Positions 13,305 to 18,342 of a stretch of DNA of 20,007 nt are shown here, one piece after another (the first letter of the stretch is position 1; every line of letters begins with the position of its first letter). The DNA is from JANWHZ01 sp041487535 (GTDB taxonomy: Bacteria > Patescibacteriota > Saccharimonadia > Saccharimonadales > UBA4665), in assembly GCA_041487535.1 (NCBI GenBank), contig JBGPNM010000014.1:1-20007 (forward strand). Reading direction: 5' to 3'. The position numbers and the translations under genes were made by a program. The notes under the pieces are model-generated. The model did no database searches and was not told where the DNA came from. It worked only from the letters and a program-made list of their open reading frames with translations.

Positions 13305-14036
13305 ATGAGTCGGGGATACCATCCGTTATCATATGTCGACGTCATGATCGACTTTCTCGAAAGTAAAATAGAGAGTAATGCGGTCACGCCGGCAGTGCTC
13401 GATGCGTTACAAAAACGGCTCGATGCGATTAGTGCAGCGCATCGAAGTGGTCCGGACTTCGACCAGTTCTATCCGCATATGCTGGAGCTGCAAACTCTGA
13501 TTTACGGCGAAGGGAACCAGGAAAAGAAGGCCAATCTGTATCTGAAAGAGGCTGTAAGGGAGACGGGCAGCGTGAACGGCTTACACTCGAAACTGCTGAG
13601 GCAGTACGTCGTGAACCATAGCCGGCCGATGCAAGCTGCTGCAGTTTCCGCGCAGCATGCGGCATTTGACCACAATGTGACAAGTGCTCCGCGGCGGCGG
13701 AAGTTTTTTACACTCCGCAAGCTGCAAGTTGGGTTCGTAACGGTTATAGTATTGGTCGGGGTGGCGGCCGGCACGCTTCATTTCGTACCGCGTGCGGCCG
13801 CATTGCCAATTCTTCTAGTAAGACATTCGGAAATTATCCGCGTAACGCAAGCATATGAAAGCTTAACCGCACAGTACAAAGTCTGCTCCGCTAACCTTGC
13901 GCAGCGAAAGGGTACTATTGACTTCAATGATTTTGCGGCGGTGGACACCTATAACAATGACGCCAAAAGTTGTAACGCTATTCTCCAGCAACTGCATCAA
14001 GCACAGGAACAATACAACAGTTTGGTAAAGTTATAA
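13305..14036 (+). CDS. Single-pass membrane protein of unknown function
   Basis: The 243-residue product has a cytoplasmic N-terminal part of about 130 residues, largely helical and polar (YVDVMIDFLESKIESN, LLRQYVVNHSRP), a basic stop-transfer segment RRRKFFTLRK, one membrane helix (about 141-160, VGFVTVIVLVGVAAGTL) and an outer helical domain of about 80 residues with two cysteines (Cys194, Cys223) that could form a disulfide. No family is recognised. The ribosome binding site GAGG/AGGGGA before the ATG is good. Its base composition is closer to the window average than that of the previous gene. The layout fits a membrane-spanning adaptor, but nothing in the sequence points to a pathway. Confidence 0.75.
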   Translation: MSRGYHPLSYVDVMIDFLESKIESNAVTPAVLDALQKRLDAISAAHRSGPDFDQFYPHMLELQTLIYGEGNQEKKANLYLKEAVRETGSVNGLHSKLLRQYVVNHSRPMQAAAVSAQHAAFDHNVTSAPRRRKFFTLRKLQVGFVTVIVLVGVAAGTLHFVPRAAALPILLVRHSEIIRVTQAYESLTAQYKVCSANLAQRKGTIDFNDFAAVDTYNNDAKSCNAILQQLHQAQEQYNSLVKL

Positions 14037-14089
14037 TTATGCGCGGGAGTACTATAAAAAAATCGCTCGCATTGCGAAGACGGGCACGG

Positions 14090-14095
14090 TATACT
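14090..14095 (+). promoter_or_regulatory. -10 box and strong ribosome binding site for the VOC gene
   Basis: TATACT (14090-14095) lies 53 nt before the ATG at 14149. The leader has a small hairpin GGTGC-N6-GCACC (14113-14128) and then AAAGGAGGG (14136-14144), the best Shine-Dalgarno sequence in the window, 4 nt before the start. Confidence 0.5.
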
Positions 14096-14148
14096 GCGCA
14101 TGGCAACAAAACGGTGCAACATAGCACCCAATACTAAAGGAGGGTAAT

Positions 14149-14529
14149 ATGCTCGGAAATTGTGACGTTCGCCCAGAGGTTGCGGTCAAAGATTTAGCTA
14201 CGGCAAAGAAGTTTTATGAGGGTACGCTTGGCCTGAAGCTTCTGTCGGAGAATGAAGAGGAAATGATGTTTCAAAGCGGGGGGTGCCATCTGAGCGTCTA
14301 CCGTTCGCAATTCGCCGGCACGAATAAGGCAACGAACCTGACGTGGGAATGTGATGATGTGGAAGGCATGGTTGCGGAGCTGGCGGGTAAGGGTATTACG
14401 TTTGAACATTACGATATGCCGGGTGTAACCCGTCAGGGTGATGTGCATGTGATGGGCGATCTGCACGCAGCGTGGTTCAAAGACACGGATGGCAACATTC
14501 TGTGCATTGCTAACATGCCCAGCGCCTAG
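14149..14529 (+). CDS. VOC superfamily (glyoxalase/bleomycin resistance-like) protein
   Basis: The 126-residue product is a single VOC unit of two beta-alpha-beta-beta-beta repeats. The first repeat contains VKDLATAKKFYEGTLGLKLLSE, a textbook VOC start, and the second DVEGMVAELAGKGITFEHYD, ending with WFKDTDGNILCIANMP. Members bind a divalent metal and act on small thiol adducts, antibiotics or catechols; the metal ligands here cannot be assigned with confidence. One protein normally acts as a dimer. It has its own promoter and a strong ribosome binding site, and is followed by a terminator-like hairpin, so it is probably monocistronic. A second, distinct VOC protein is encoded at 15355-15723. 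Confidence 0.88.
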   Translation: MLGNCDVRPEVAVKDLATAKKFYEGTLGLKLLSENEEEMMFQSGGCHLSVYRSQFAGTNKATNLTWECDDVEGMVAELAGKGITFEHYDMPGVTRQGDVHVMGDLHAAWFKDTDGNILCIANMPSA

Positions 14530-14557
14530 CCTAGCTACTGGGTGGTCGCTGAGATTT

Positions 14558-14591
14558 ACGGAAGTAAGTGCCGCATGGCGTTTACTTCCGT
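14558..14591 (+). terminator. Long stem-loop after the VOC gene
   Basis: ACGGAAGTAA (14558-14567) and TTACTTCCGT (14582-14591) are exact complements. The inner bases GTGCC-GCAT-GGCGT continue the stem through two G-T pairs to a 4-nt loop, giving a stem of about 15 pairs. Only a short T run follows, so termination is likely but not certain. Confidence 0.6.
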
Positions 14592-14630
14592 TTGCATATC
14601 AATAAGAAAATTATGGAAAAGGGTTGAACA

Positions 14631-14969
14631 ATGGCTTACGACCTAAGGCTGGAGCAGCGGATCGACACAGCGATTGCCGGCTGGGGTCTTGGCGTGCCAA
14701 AACGGAAATTGTTTGGAGGTGTAGGGTACTTCGTGAATGGCAATATGGCGTTCGGCGCCCACGGCAACGAGCTAATTGTGCGCACGTCTGACGAAGCAGG
14801 CAACGAGTTGCTGAAGCTGCCGGGTATACGTCATTTTGTGATGGGCAGCCATACATCAATGAAGAACTGGTATCTGGCCGGCGGCGAGGCGATTGCAGAT
14901 GAGGGAAAACTGGCTGAGCTCTTAAGGCTAAGCCGCGACTATGCGCTGACGATACCCGCCAAACGCTGA
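14631..14969 (+). CDS. TfoX N-terminal domain family protein
   Basis: The 112-residue product matches the stand-alone TfoX_N domain: the start MAYDLRLEQRIDTAIAG, then the core KRKLFGGVGYFVNGNMAFGAHGNELIVRT and the C-terminal MKNWYLAGGEAIADEGKLAELL. The domain is named after the competence regulator TfoX, but many bacteria carry it as a small protein of unknown activity without the C-terminal half. The motif KLFGGVGYFVNGNMA is very well kept. A ribosome binding site AAGGG lies 7 nt before the ATG. Neighbouring genes are small enzymes without an obvious link. I am confident of the domain, but a competence role here is not shown. Confidence 0.88.
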   Translation: MAYDLRLEQRIDTAIAGWGLGVPKRKLFGGVGYFVNGNMAFGAHGNELIVRTSDEAGNELLKLPGIRHFVMGSHTSMKNWYLAGGEAIADEGKLAELLRLSRDYALTIPAKR

Positions 14970-15000
14970 ATTTTACAGCCTCGTGGCATGTATAGTCCTA

Positions 15001-15040
15001 CCATGGCAGTTAACGATATAGGCTAGTAAGTCCCATGGCA
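15001..15040 (+). repeat. Direct repeat CCATGGCA at the truncated SanA start
   Basis: CCATGGCA occurs at 15001-15008 and again at 15033-15040, both preceded by AGTCC-like bases. The second copy contains the start codon of the truncated SanA-like frame. Such a short direct repeat could mark a deletion or duplication. Confidence 0.4.
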
Positions 15041-15358
15041 TTGAAGCAACTGGACTATGCCGGCTTCGATACCTACGACACGTGCTACCGGGCGCATGCG
15101 TTATTCGGGGTGGATTCGGCCATTTTGGTGACGCACGGCTACCATTTGCCGCGTGCCTTGCTAACCTGCAATACGCTCGGCGTCAGTAGCGTAGGCGTGA
15201 AGGCAGACCGTCCGCACAGCAGTTTCCCTAAGCACTACTTGCTGCGCGAAGTGTTTTCACTCAACAAGGCAGCGGTGCAACTTGTCGTAAGGCTGCTGCC
15301 TGGTGTGCTTGGCCCGAAAGAGAATGGCGTAACTGCCGCATTGGCGCGTGTCAACTAG
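15035..15358 (+). pseudogene. N-terminally truncated SanA/YdcF-like (DUF218) gene
   Basis: The 107-codon frame corresponds to the C-terminal half of SanA-type DUF218 proteins: LDYAGFDTYDTCYRAHALFG, then AILVTHGYHLPRALLTCNTLGV, GVKADRPHS, and LREVFSLNKAAVQLV...PGVLGP. These are membrane-anchored envelope proteins, normally about 200 residues or more. The N-terminal membrane anchor and the nucleotide-like binding motif of the first half are missing; an in-frame stop (15011-15013) lies just before the ATG, and no ribosome binding site precedes it. The remaining codons are intact without frameshifts, so the loss may be recent. The stop overlaps the convergent VOC gene by 4 nt. The frame could still make a short protein, but it would lack the half that normally anchors and folds the family. 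Confidence 0.75.
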
Positions 15359-15723
15359 CCCTTGGGTTGCCAAAAGCAAAGTTTGTAGCCGTCGGGGTCT
15401 TTGGCGATAAATTCTCGGTTACCCCACTCCCAATCGCGCGGTTTCGTGTACGGTGTTATGCCGTTTTGCTGTAGCTTGGCATACATTGCGTCGACGTCAT
15501 CGGCGCGAACGTACACATACATGCCGCGGCCTTTGTCGTCGGCGAGGGAATCGCGGTTGAATTCGCCTTCGTCGCGCATGCTGACGAGTGTGATAAGGAA
15601 GTCGCCGAGCTGCACGACAGAATTGCGGTCGTTTGACTCAGTAACCTCAAAGCCGAGCTTTTTGTAAAACTTGACGGAGAGCGTATTGTCTTGTGTCCAG
15701 AGGACTAGTCCTGTAACTTTCAT
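15355..15723 (-). CDS. VOC superfamily (glyoxalase-like) protein
   Basis: The 122-residue product is a second VOC protein, with MKVTGLVLWTQDNTLSVKFYKKLGFEV at the start, GMYVYVRADDVDAMYAKLQQNGI in the second repeat and FIAKDPDGYKLCFWQP at the end. The ending is of the type in which the penultimate strand carries a Glu metal ligand in active glyoxalases; here that position reads Lys-Leu-Cys, so metal binding is doubtful. It could be a small-molecule-binding or resistance protein. The gene runs toward the truncated SanA frame and shares 4 nt with it. It differs clearly from the VOC protein at 14149-14529, so it is not a recent duplicate. Confidence 0.88.
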   Translation of the reverse strand: MKVTGLVLWTQDNTLSVKFYKKLGFEVTESNDRNSVVQLGDFLITLVSMRDEGEFNRDSLADDKGRGMYVYVRADDVDAMYAKLQQNGITPYTKPRDWEWGNREFIAKDPDGYKLCFWQPKG

Positions 15724-15803
15724 GTTTCTATTTACGCAATGCTAGTAAACAGCTTCAAAGTATTATTTACATCATGTCATCTGAAGCAAGCCGATGTGTT
15801 GTT

Positions 15804-16193
15804 CTATACGATTGCCACAAGCTCGATGTCGAAGACGAGGTCGGAGTCGGGCGGGATGCCGGGGCTGGGTGAACGGGAGCCGTAAGCTTGCGCAGCCGGA
15901 ATAACAAGACGGCGGACACCCCCGACCTTCATGCCGGGTACGCCTTGCGTCCAACCGGCGATGACTTGGCTAAGGCCGAATGTCACCGGTTCGCCGAAAT
16001 CGTGCGAGCTCTGGAAGATCGTACCGTCCGCAGCTAGCGCACCGGTGTAGTGCGCCGTGATAGTGGCGCCGGCAAGGACGGCGTCGCCCGTACCTCCCTT
16101 AATATCTGTTATTTGCAGCTCCGGTACATCTTTAACCGGGTTAAAATTGGCGAGTTTGGAACCTTCGAGAGTGTCGGATTGATTCATGTGCAT
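15804..16193 (-). CDS. FKBP-type peptidyl-prolyl cis-trans isomerase
   Basis: FKBP isomerases speed up proline cis-trans isomerisation during protein folding. The 129-residue product has a short N-terminal extension of about 25 polar residues and then one FKBP domain: LQITDIKGGTGDAVLAGATITAHYTGALAADGTIFQSS, VTFGLSQVIAGWTQGVPGMKVGG and RRLVIPAAQAYGSRSPSPGIPPDSDLVFDIELV. The active-site aromatic positions (Tyr in AHYTG, Phe in IFQSS, Val-Ile-Trp in VIAGW, Tyr in AYG) are kept. No signal peptide is seen, so it should act in the cytoplasm. ATG 16193 or ATG 16187 could be the start; neither has a ribosome binding site, and TAGACT lies 12 nt upstream. The gene is divergent from rnhA. Confidence 0.93.
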   Translation of the reverse strand: MHMNQSDTLEGSKLANFNPVKDVPELQITDIKGGTGDAVLAGATITAHYTGALAADGTIFQSSHDFGEPVTFGLSQVIAGWTQGVPGMKVGGVRRLVIPAAQAYGSRSPSPGIPPDSDLVFDIELVAIV

Positions 16194-16221
16194 AGTGTAA
16201 CAGATAGTCTAGCCCAAGGGT

Positions 16222-16227
16222 TATAAT
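16222..16227 (+). promoter_or_regulatory. -10 box for rnhA
   Basis: TATAAT (16222-16227) lies in the 72-bp divergent gap between the FKBP gene and rnhA. Transcription would start near 16234, and AAGGAA (16255-16260) then serves as ribosome binding site. No clear -35 is found. Confidence 0.5.
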
Positions 16228-16265
16228 AAACTGACAAGCTAATCTGTAATACAAAAGGAAACACG

Positions 16266-16697
16266 ATGGTGACAACATACTACACCGACGGCAGCGCCAG
16301 TCCCAACCCGGGACCGGGCGGGTTTGCGGTAATTTTAAACGGCGAACCAGTCGCCCTGGGCAGCGAACCGGGTGGCGGTGCAACGACAAATATTCGCATG
16401 GAAGGCTTTGCGATTATAGCAGCACTGCAGCATGCGGCGGGGCTGCCCTGCGAAATCTATACCGACAGCGAGTTCTGGATCAACGTCATAACCAAGTGGT
16501 CCTTGGGCTGGGAACGTGACGGCTGGAAAAAGAAGGGCGGCGAGATCAAGAACCTGGATATCGTCAAAATAGTGTGCCCATTATATCGTAATGCCCAAGC
16601 GAAACTTATTTGGGTACGAGGGCACAACAACCAGGAGCAAAACGAGCTGGCCGATCATTGGGCAAACGAGACCCGCCAAAACCGGCTGAGCAAGTAA
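16266..16697 (+). CDS. rnhA: Ribonuclease HI
   Basis: RNase HI cuts the RNA strand of RNA-DNA hybrids and helps remove primers and R-loops. The 143-residue product carries the full catalytic set: Asp8 in YTDGS, Glu46 in RMEGFA, Asp67 in YTDSEF and Asp130 in NELADHWAN, with His120 in VRGHNNQ as the loop residue that aids product release. The glycine-rich NPGPGGFAVIL follows the first strand as in family members. The handle region WERDGWKKKGGEIKNLD, basic and near residues 82-97, is present, so it resembles the E. coli type. It has its own promoter and ribosome binding site, and the next gene points toward it. Confidence 0.95.
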   Translation: MVTTYYTDGSASPNPGPGGFAVILNGEPVALGSEPGGGATTNIRMEGFAIIAALQHAAGLPCEIYTDSEFWINVITKWSLGWERDGWKKKGGEIKNLDIVKIVCPLYRNAQAKLIWVRGHNNQEQNELADHWANETRQNRLSK

Positions 16698-16712
16698 AGA
16701 CGAAAACAGTGT

Positions 16713-16740
16713 ACCCGCGTGAGCTCTAACTTAAGCGGGT
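16713..16740. terminator. Weak hairpin between convergent genes
   Basis: ACCCGC (16713-16718) and GCGGGT (16735-16740) are inverted repeats with a 16-nt loop. They lie just after rnhA and overlap the end of the convergent small gene. The stem is short and no T-tract follows. Confidence 0.3.
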
Positions 16741-17006
16741 TCGTCGGTGTTGCCGGGTCCGGACTGTACGGGTGGGTCGTTGCTTGGCCCGCTAGCGACA
16801 GTAGGGTCAGCACTCGGGGCGCCGGCATTATTGCTATCGTTTGCTGTGGTCGGGCTGGATTGCGGTGCTGGTGTGCTGTCGTTCGCAGGCATCGCACTTG
16901 CCGCAACGGGATCGATCGGAGCTGGTGCAACGGGGTCGTTTGGCTGCGTATCGGCCGGGTGTTTGCCACCGGCCATCATTACTCTGATTGCGTCAAATAA
17001 TCCCAC
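16731..17006 (-). CDS. Small Pro/Ala/Asn/Asp-rich protein, low complexity
   Basis: The 91-residue product begins MGLFDAIRVMMAGGKHPAD, a short amphipathic helix, and continues as a long disordered tail rich in Pro, Ala, Ser, Asn, Asp and Thr (for example DPVAPAPIDPVAAS and SGPSNDPPVQSGPG). No family is recognised. I chose the GTG at 17006 because GGAGG (17014-17018) lies 7 nt before it; an ATG at 17021 overlaps that site and is less likely. A -10 box TATAAT (17031-17036) on the same strand gives a leader of about 18 nt. The opposite strand is also open over this region because of the repeated codons, but has no such signals. The short helix plus tail could be a membrane-peripheral or assembly protein; this is only a guess. 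Confidence 0.6.
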   Translation of the reverse strand: MGLFDAIRVMMAGGKHPADTQPNDPVAPAPIDPVAASAMPANDSTPAPQSSPTTANDSNNAGAPSADPTVASGPSNDPPVQSGPGNTDEPA

Positions 17007-17013
17007 TGGAGTT

Positions 17014-17036
17014 CCTCCCATGTTTAATAAATTATA
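17014..17036 (-). promoter_or_regulatory. -10 box and Shine-Dalgarno for the small Pro/Ala-rich gene
   Basis: On the minus strand TATAAT (17036-17031) and GGAGG (17018-17014) precede the GTG start at 17006. The Shine-Dalgarno sequence falls within codons 2-3 of the longer ATG reading, which argues for the GTG. Confidence 0.55.
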
Positions 17037-17113
17037 CCTATTCCCTCATAATACTACTTGTGTTAAAAATGTACACCCATATTGTCAGCCGTGGCGAAAT
17101 ACGCAGCAAAGGA

Positions 17114-17122
17114 TGCTAGACT
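17114..17122 (+). promoter_or_regulatory. Extended -10 promoter for the NYN gene (leaderless)
   Basis: TGC-TAGACT (17114-17122) is an extended -10 element that ends 6 nt before the ATG at 17129. There is no Shine-Dalgarno sequence, so the transcript would begin at the start codon. Confidence 0.5.
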
Positions 17123-17128
17123 AGAAGT

Positions 17129-17695
17129 ATGAACCAGCAGCAGCCGACCGATAGGCCACGGGTGTACGCGTTTATAGACAGCCAGAACCTGAATATCGGC
17201 ACGCAGAAGTTCGGCTGGAAGATGAATTGGGCACGCTTCCGGCAATTCCTGGCCGAACGCTATAACGTGGAAAAAGCCTTTATGTTTATCGGCTATATTC
17301 CGGAGAATGAGGATTTGTACGAAAAAATGCACGAAGCCGGCTACATGGTAGTACTGAAGCCGACGTTTGACGTTACGAAGCCTCGGCCCGAGGAAGACAA
17401 GAGCGATGAAAAAGAAGAAGCCAAGCCGGTAAAAGGCAACATCGACGCCGACCTGGTGCTATGGGCTATGAAAGAAATGTCAAACTACCAGAAGGCGATT
17501 GTTGTGTCCGGCGACGGGGATTTTTATTCCCTAATTGAATACCTTGAAAGCAAGGGCAGACTGCTGTATCTGCTGACCCCGAGCGGGCACTATTCGCAGC
17601 TGTATAACGCGTACGAGAAATATGTTGTCCGGCTGGACCAATTCCGGAACGAATTGGCGTATCGTGATCGGAAAAAGCGGGTACAATCCAACTAG
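17129..17695 (+). CDS. NYN domain protein, LabA/DUF88-type PIN-like nuclease
   Basis: The 188-residue product is a single NYN (Nedd4-BP1/YacP-like) domain of the LabA/DUF88 group, PIN-fold proteins presumed to cut RNA with bound divalent metals. The conserved acids are visible: Asp17 and Asn20 in YAFIDSQNLN, Asp106 and Asp108 in GNIDADLVLWAM, and Asp129 and Asp131 in VVSGDGDFYSL. A charged insertion (KPRPEEDKSDEKEEAKPVKG, about 84-103) sits just before the second acidic motif. The basic C-terminus RDRKKRVQSN may bind RNA. It stands alone with a probable leaderless start and is followed directly by the palindromic element. The domain is certain; target RNA and role are unknown. Confidence 0.9.
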   Translation: MNQQQPTDRPRVYAFIDSQNLNIGTQKFGWKMNWARFRQFLAERYNVEKAFMFIGYIPENEDLYEKMHEAGYMVVLKPTFDVTKPRPEEDKSDEKEEAKPVKGNIDADLVLWAMKEMSNYQKAIVVSGDGDFYSLIEYLESKGRLLYLLTPSGHYSQLYNAYEKYVVRLDQFRNELAYRDRKKRVQSN

Positions 17696-17706
17696 TTGCA
17701 TCCCCT

Positions 17707-17748
17707 TTAGCGGGAACCAACCCTGTTCTTGTGGTCAAGAACCAAGCC
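17707..17748 (+). repeat. Left terminal inverted repeat
   Basis: Starts TTAGCGGGAACC and ends GGTCAAGAACCAAGCC. It matches the reverse complement of 18207-18248 at 32 of 42 positions, best in its inner 24 bases (21 of 24). The first 12 bases are an exact inverted copy of 18186-18197. Confidence 0.65.
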
Positions 17749-17776
17749 GTTACTTTTGCCTTGATGCAAAAGTAAC
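17749..17776. repeat. Hairpin with TTTTG core, left side
   Basis: GTTACTTTTGC (17749-17759) and GCAAAAGTAAC (17766-17776) are exact 11-bp inverted repeats around the loop CTTGAT. It is followed by CAAAAG-ATCAAGG, and has a counterpart on the right at 18155-18180. Confidence 0.7.
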
Positions 17777-17787
17777 CAAAAGATCAA

Positions 17788-17952
17788 GGACAGTCAGGAA
17801 ACGCTAGGAGGCTCATTGCCGAGCCATCGCGCCAAAACGTCTCCCTCTGGTCGTCCCCTGCATATTCATTTAATAAGGATGATGCAGGGGCGGTGTTTTG
17901 GCTCTATTCGCTGGCTCGGCAATGAGCCTCATCGGTTTCCTGCCTCATGTCC
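17788..17952. repeat. Large nested palindrome
   Basis: Paired segments, from outside in: GGACA (17788-17792) with TGTCC (17948-17952); CAGGAAAC (17795-17802) with GTTTCCTG (17935-17942); a perfect 19-bp arm (17808-17826 with 17912-17930, GAGGCTCATTGCCGAGCCA); GCCAAAAC (17831-17838) with GTTTTGGC (17895-17902); CCCCTGCAT (17855-17863) with ATGCAGGGG (17882-17890). The loop is 17864-17881. In total 49 exact pairs in 165 nt. Confidence 0.85.
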
Positions 17953-18000
17953 GTCTAACCGCCAAGCTGCAAAGCTCCTGAGCAGTTCGTAGCTAGACGG
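17951..18000. repeat. Short inverted repeat between the large palindromes
   Basis: CCGTCTA (17951-17957) and TAGACGG (17994-18000) are exact complements. They share two bases with the outermost pair of the preceding palindrome, so the two pairings compete at that edge. Confidence 0.5.
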
Positions 18001-18032
18001 GCATGTGGAATCGTCCCGGCGCGGCTGTTTGT

Positions 18033-18110
18033 GCCATTGACAACTTCCTTAGGCGGATTGAGCTGTCCGAGGCGCCAAGCCGCCGAGTTCACAATCCGGT
18101 TGTCAATGGC
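18033..18110. repeat. Second large palindrome
   Basis: GCCATTGACAAC (18033-18044) pairs exactly with GTTGTCAATGGC (18099-18110), and inside it CGGATTG (18054-18060) pairs with CAATCCG (18092-18098). Weaker complementarity continues outward on both sides, to about 18000 and 18142. Confidence 0.75.
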
Positions 18111-18154
18111 AGCAACTGCTGCCCGAGATGATGGAGCCCGCCCTTGAATTTTTG

Positions 18155-18180
18155 CTTCTTTTGGTTCAAGCCAAAAGAAG
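18155..18180. repeat. Hairpin with TTTTGG core, right side
   Basis: CTTCTTTTGG (18155-18164) and CCAAAAGAAG (18171-18180) are exact 10-bp inverted repeats around TTCAAG. In reverse orientation it resembles the left hairpin at 17749-17776. Confidence 0.7.
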
Positions 18181-18206
18181 TAGCCGGTTCCCGCTAATGG
18201 GAACAT

Positions 18207-18248
18207 GGATTGGTTTTTGACCTCAAGAACCGGACCAGTTCCCGCCAG
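18207..18248 (-). repeat. Right terminal inverted repeat
   Basis: Reverse complement of the left terminal repeat with 10 differences in 42. A related direct copy pair on this side, GTTCCCGCTAATGGGAAC (18188-18205) and GTTCCCGCCAGATGGAAC (18238-18255), each forms a small hairpin. Confidence 0.65.
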
Positions 18249-18324
18249 ATGGAACAATATTTGGATCCTCGCCAGAGAAGAATAATCAGTAGTCTTATAG
18301 ACAATTCCGTTTCGCTAGCGGGTA

Positions 18325-18333
18325 TGAAATAAT
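18325..18333 (+). promoter_or_regulatory. Possible extended -10 for the helicase gene
   Basis: TGA-AATAAT (18325-18333) ends 9 nt before the ATG at 18343. There is no Shine-Dalgarno sequence. This repeats the leaderless layout seen at other starts. Confidence 0.35.
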
Positions 18334-18342
18334 AGGTCTACT

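Larger units (their letters stand above)
17700..18255. mobile_element. Candidate non-autonomous palindromic element (MITE-like)
   Basis: The 647-bp space between the NYN stop and the helicase gene holds no convincing gene. It is filled by inverted repeats in a symmetrical order: terminal repeat, small hairpin with a TTTTG core, large nested hairpin, second large hairpin, small hairpin with a TTTTGG core, terminal repeat. The ends (17707-17748 and 18207-18248) match as inverted copies at 32 of 42 positions by my count. An extra copy of GGTTCCCGCTAA (18186-18197) occurs on the right. No transposase or integrase is encoded. The layout suits a small transposed element or dispersed repeat; a structured RNA is the alternative. 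The limits are approximate. The remaining bases up to 18342 contain only a possible promoter. Confidence 0.6.

Noticed and set aside
16719..17000. Plus-strand frames opposite the Pro/Ala-rich gene
   Set aside because: Open only because of the repetitive codons; no start signals, while the minus strand has promoter, Shine-Dalgarno and start in order.
17466..17738. Minus-strand frame overlapping the end of the NYN gene and the left repeat
   Set aside because: It lies opposite a clear NYN domain and starts within the terminal repeat; no protein features.
17700..18255. CRISPR array
   Set aside because: Repeats are inverted and of different sequences, not regularly spaced direct repeats.
17700..18255. 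Insertion sequence with transposase
   Set aside because: No frame in the block resembles a transposase, so only a non-autonomous element is proposed.
17955..18257. Minus-strand frame of 100 codons inside the palindromic element
   Set aside because: It is made of the inverted-repeat arms, has no ribosome binding site or known motif, and its residues follow the palindromes; best explained as a chance frame in a repeat.
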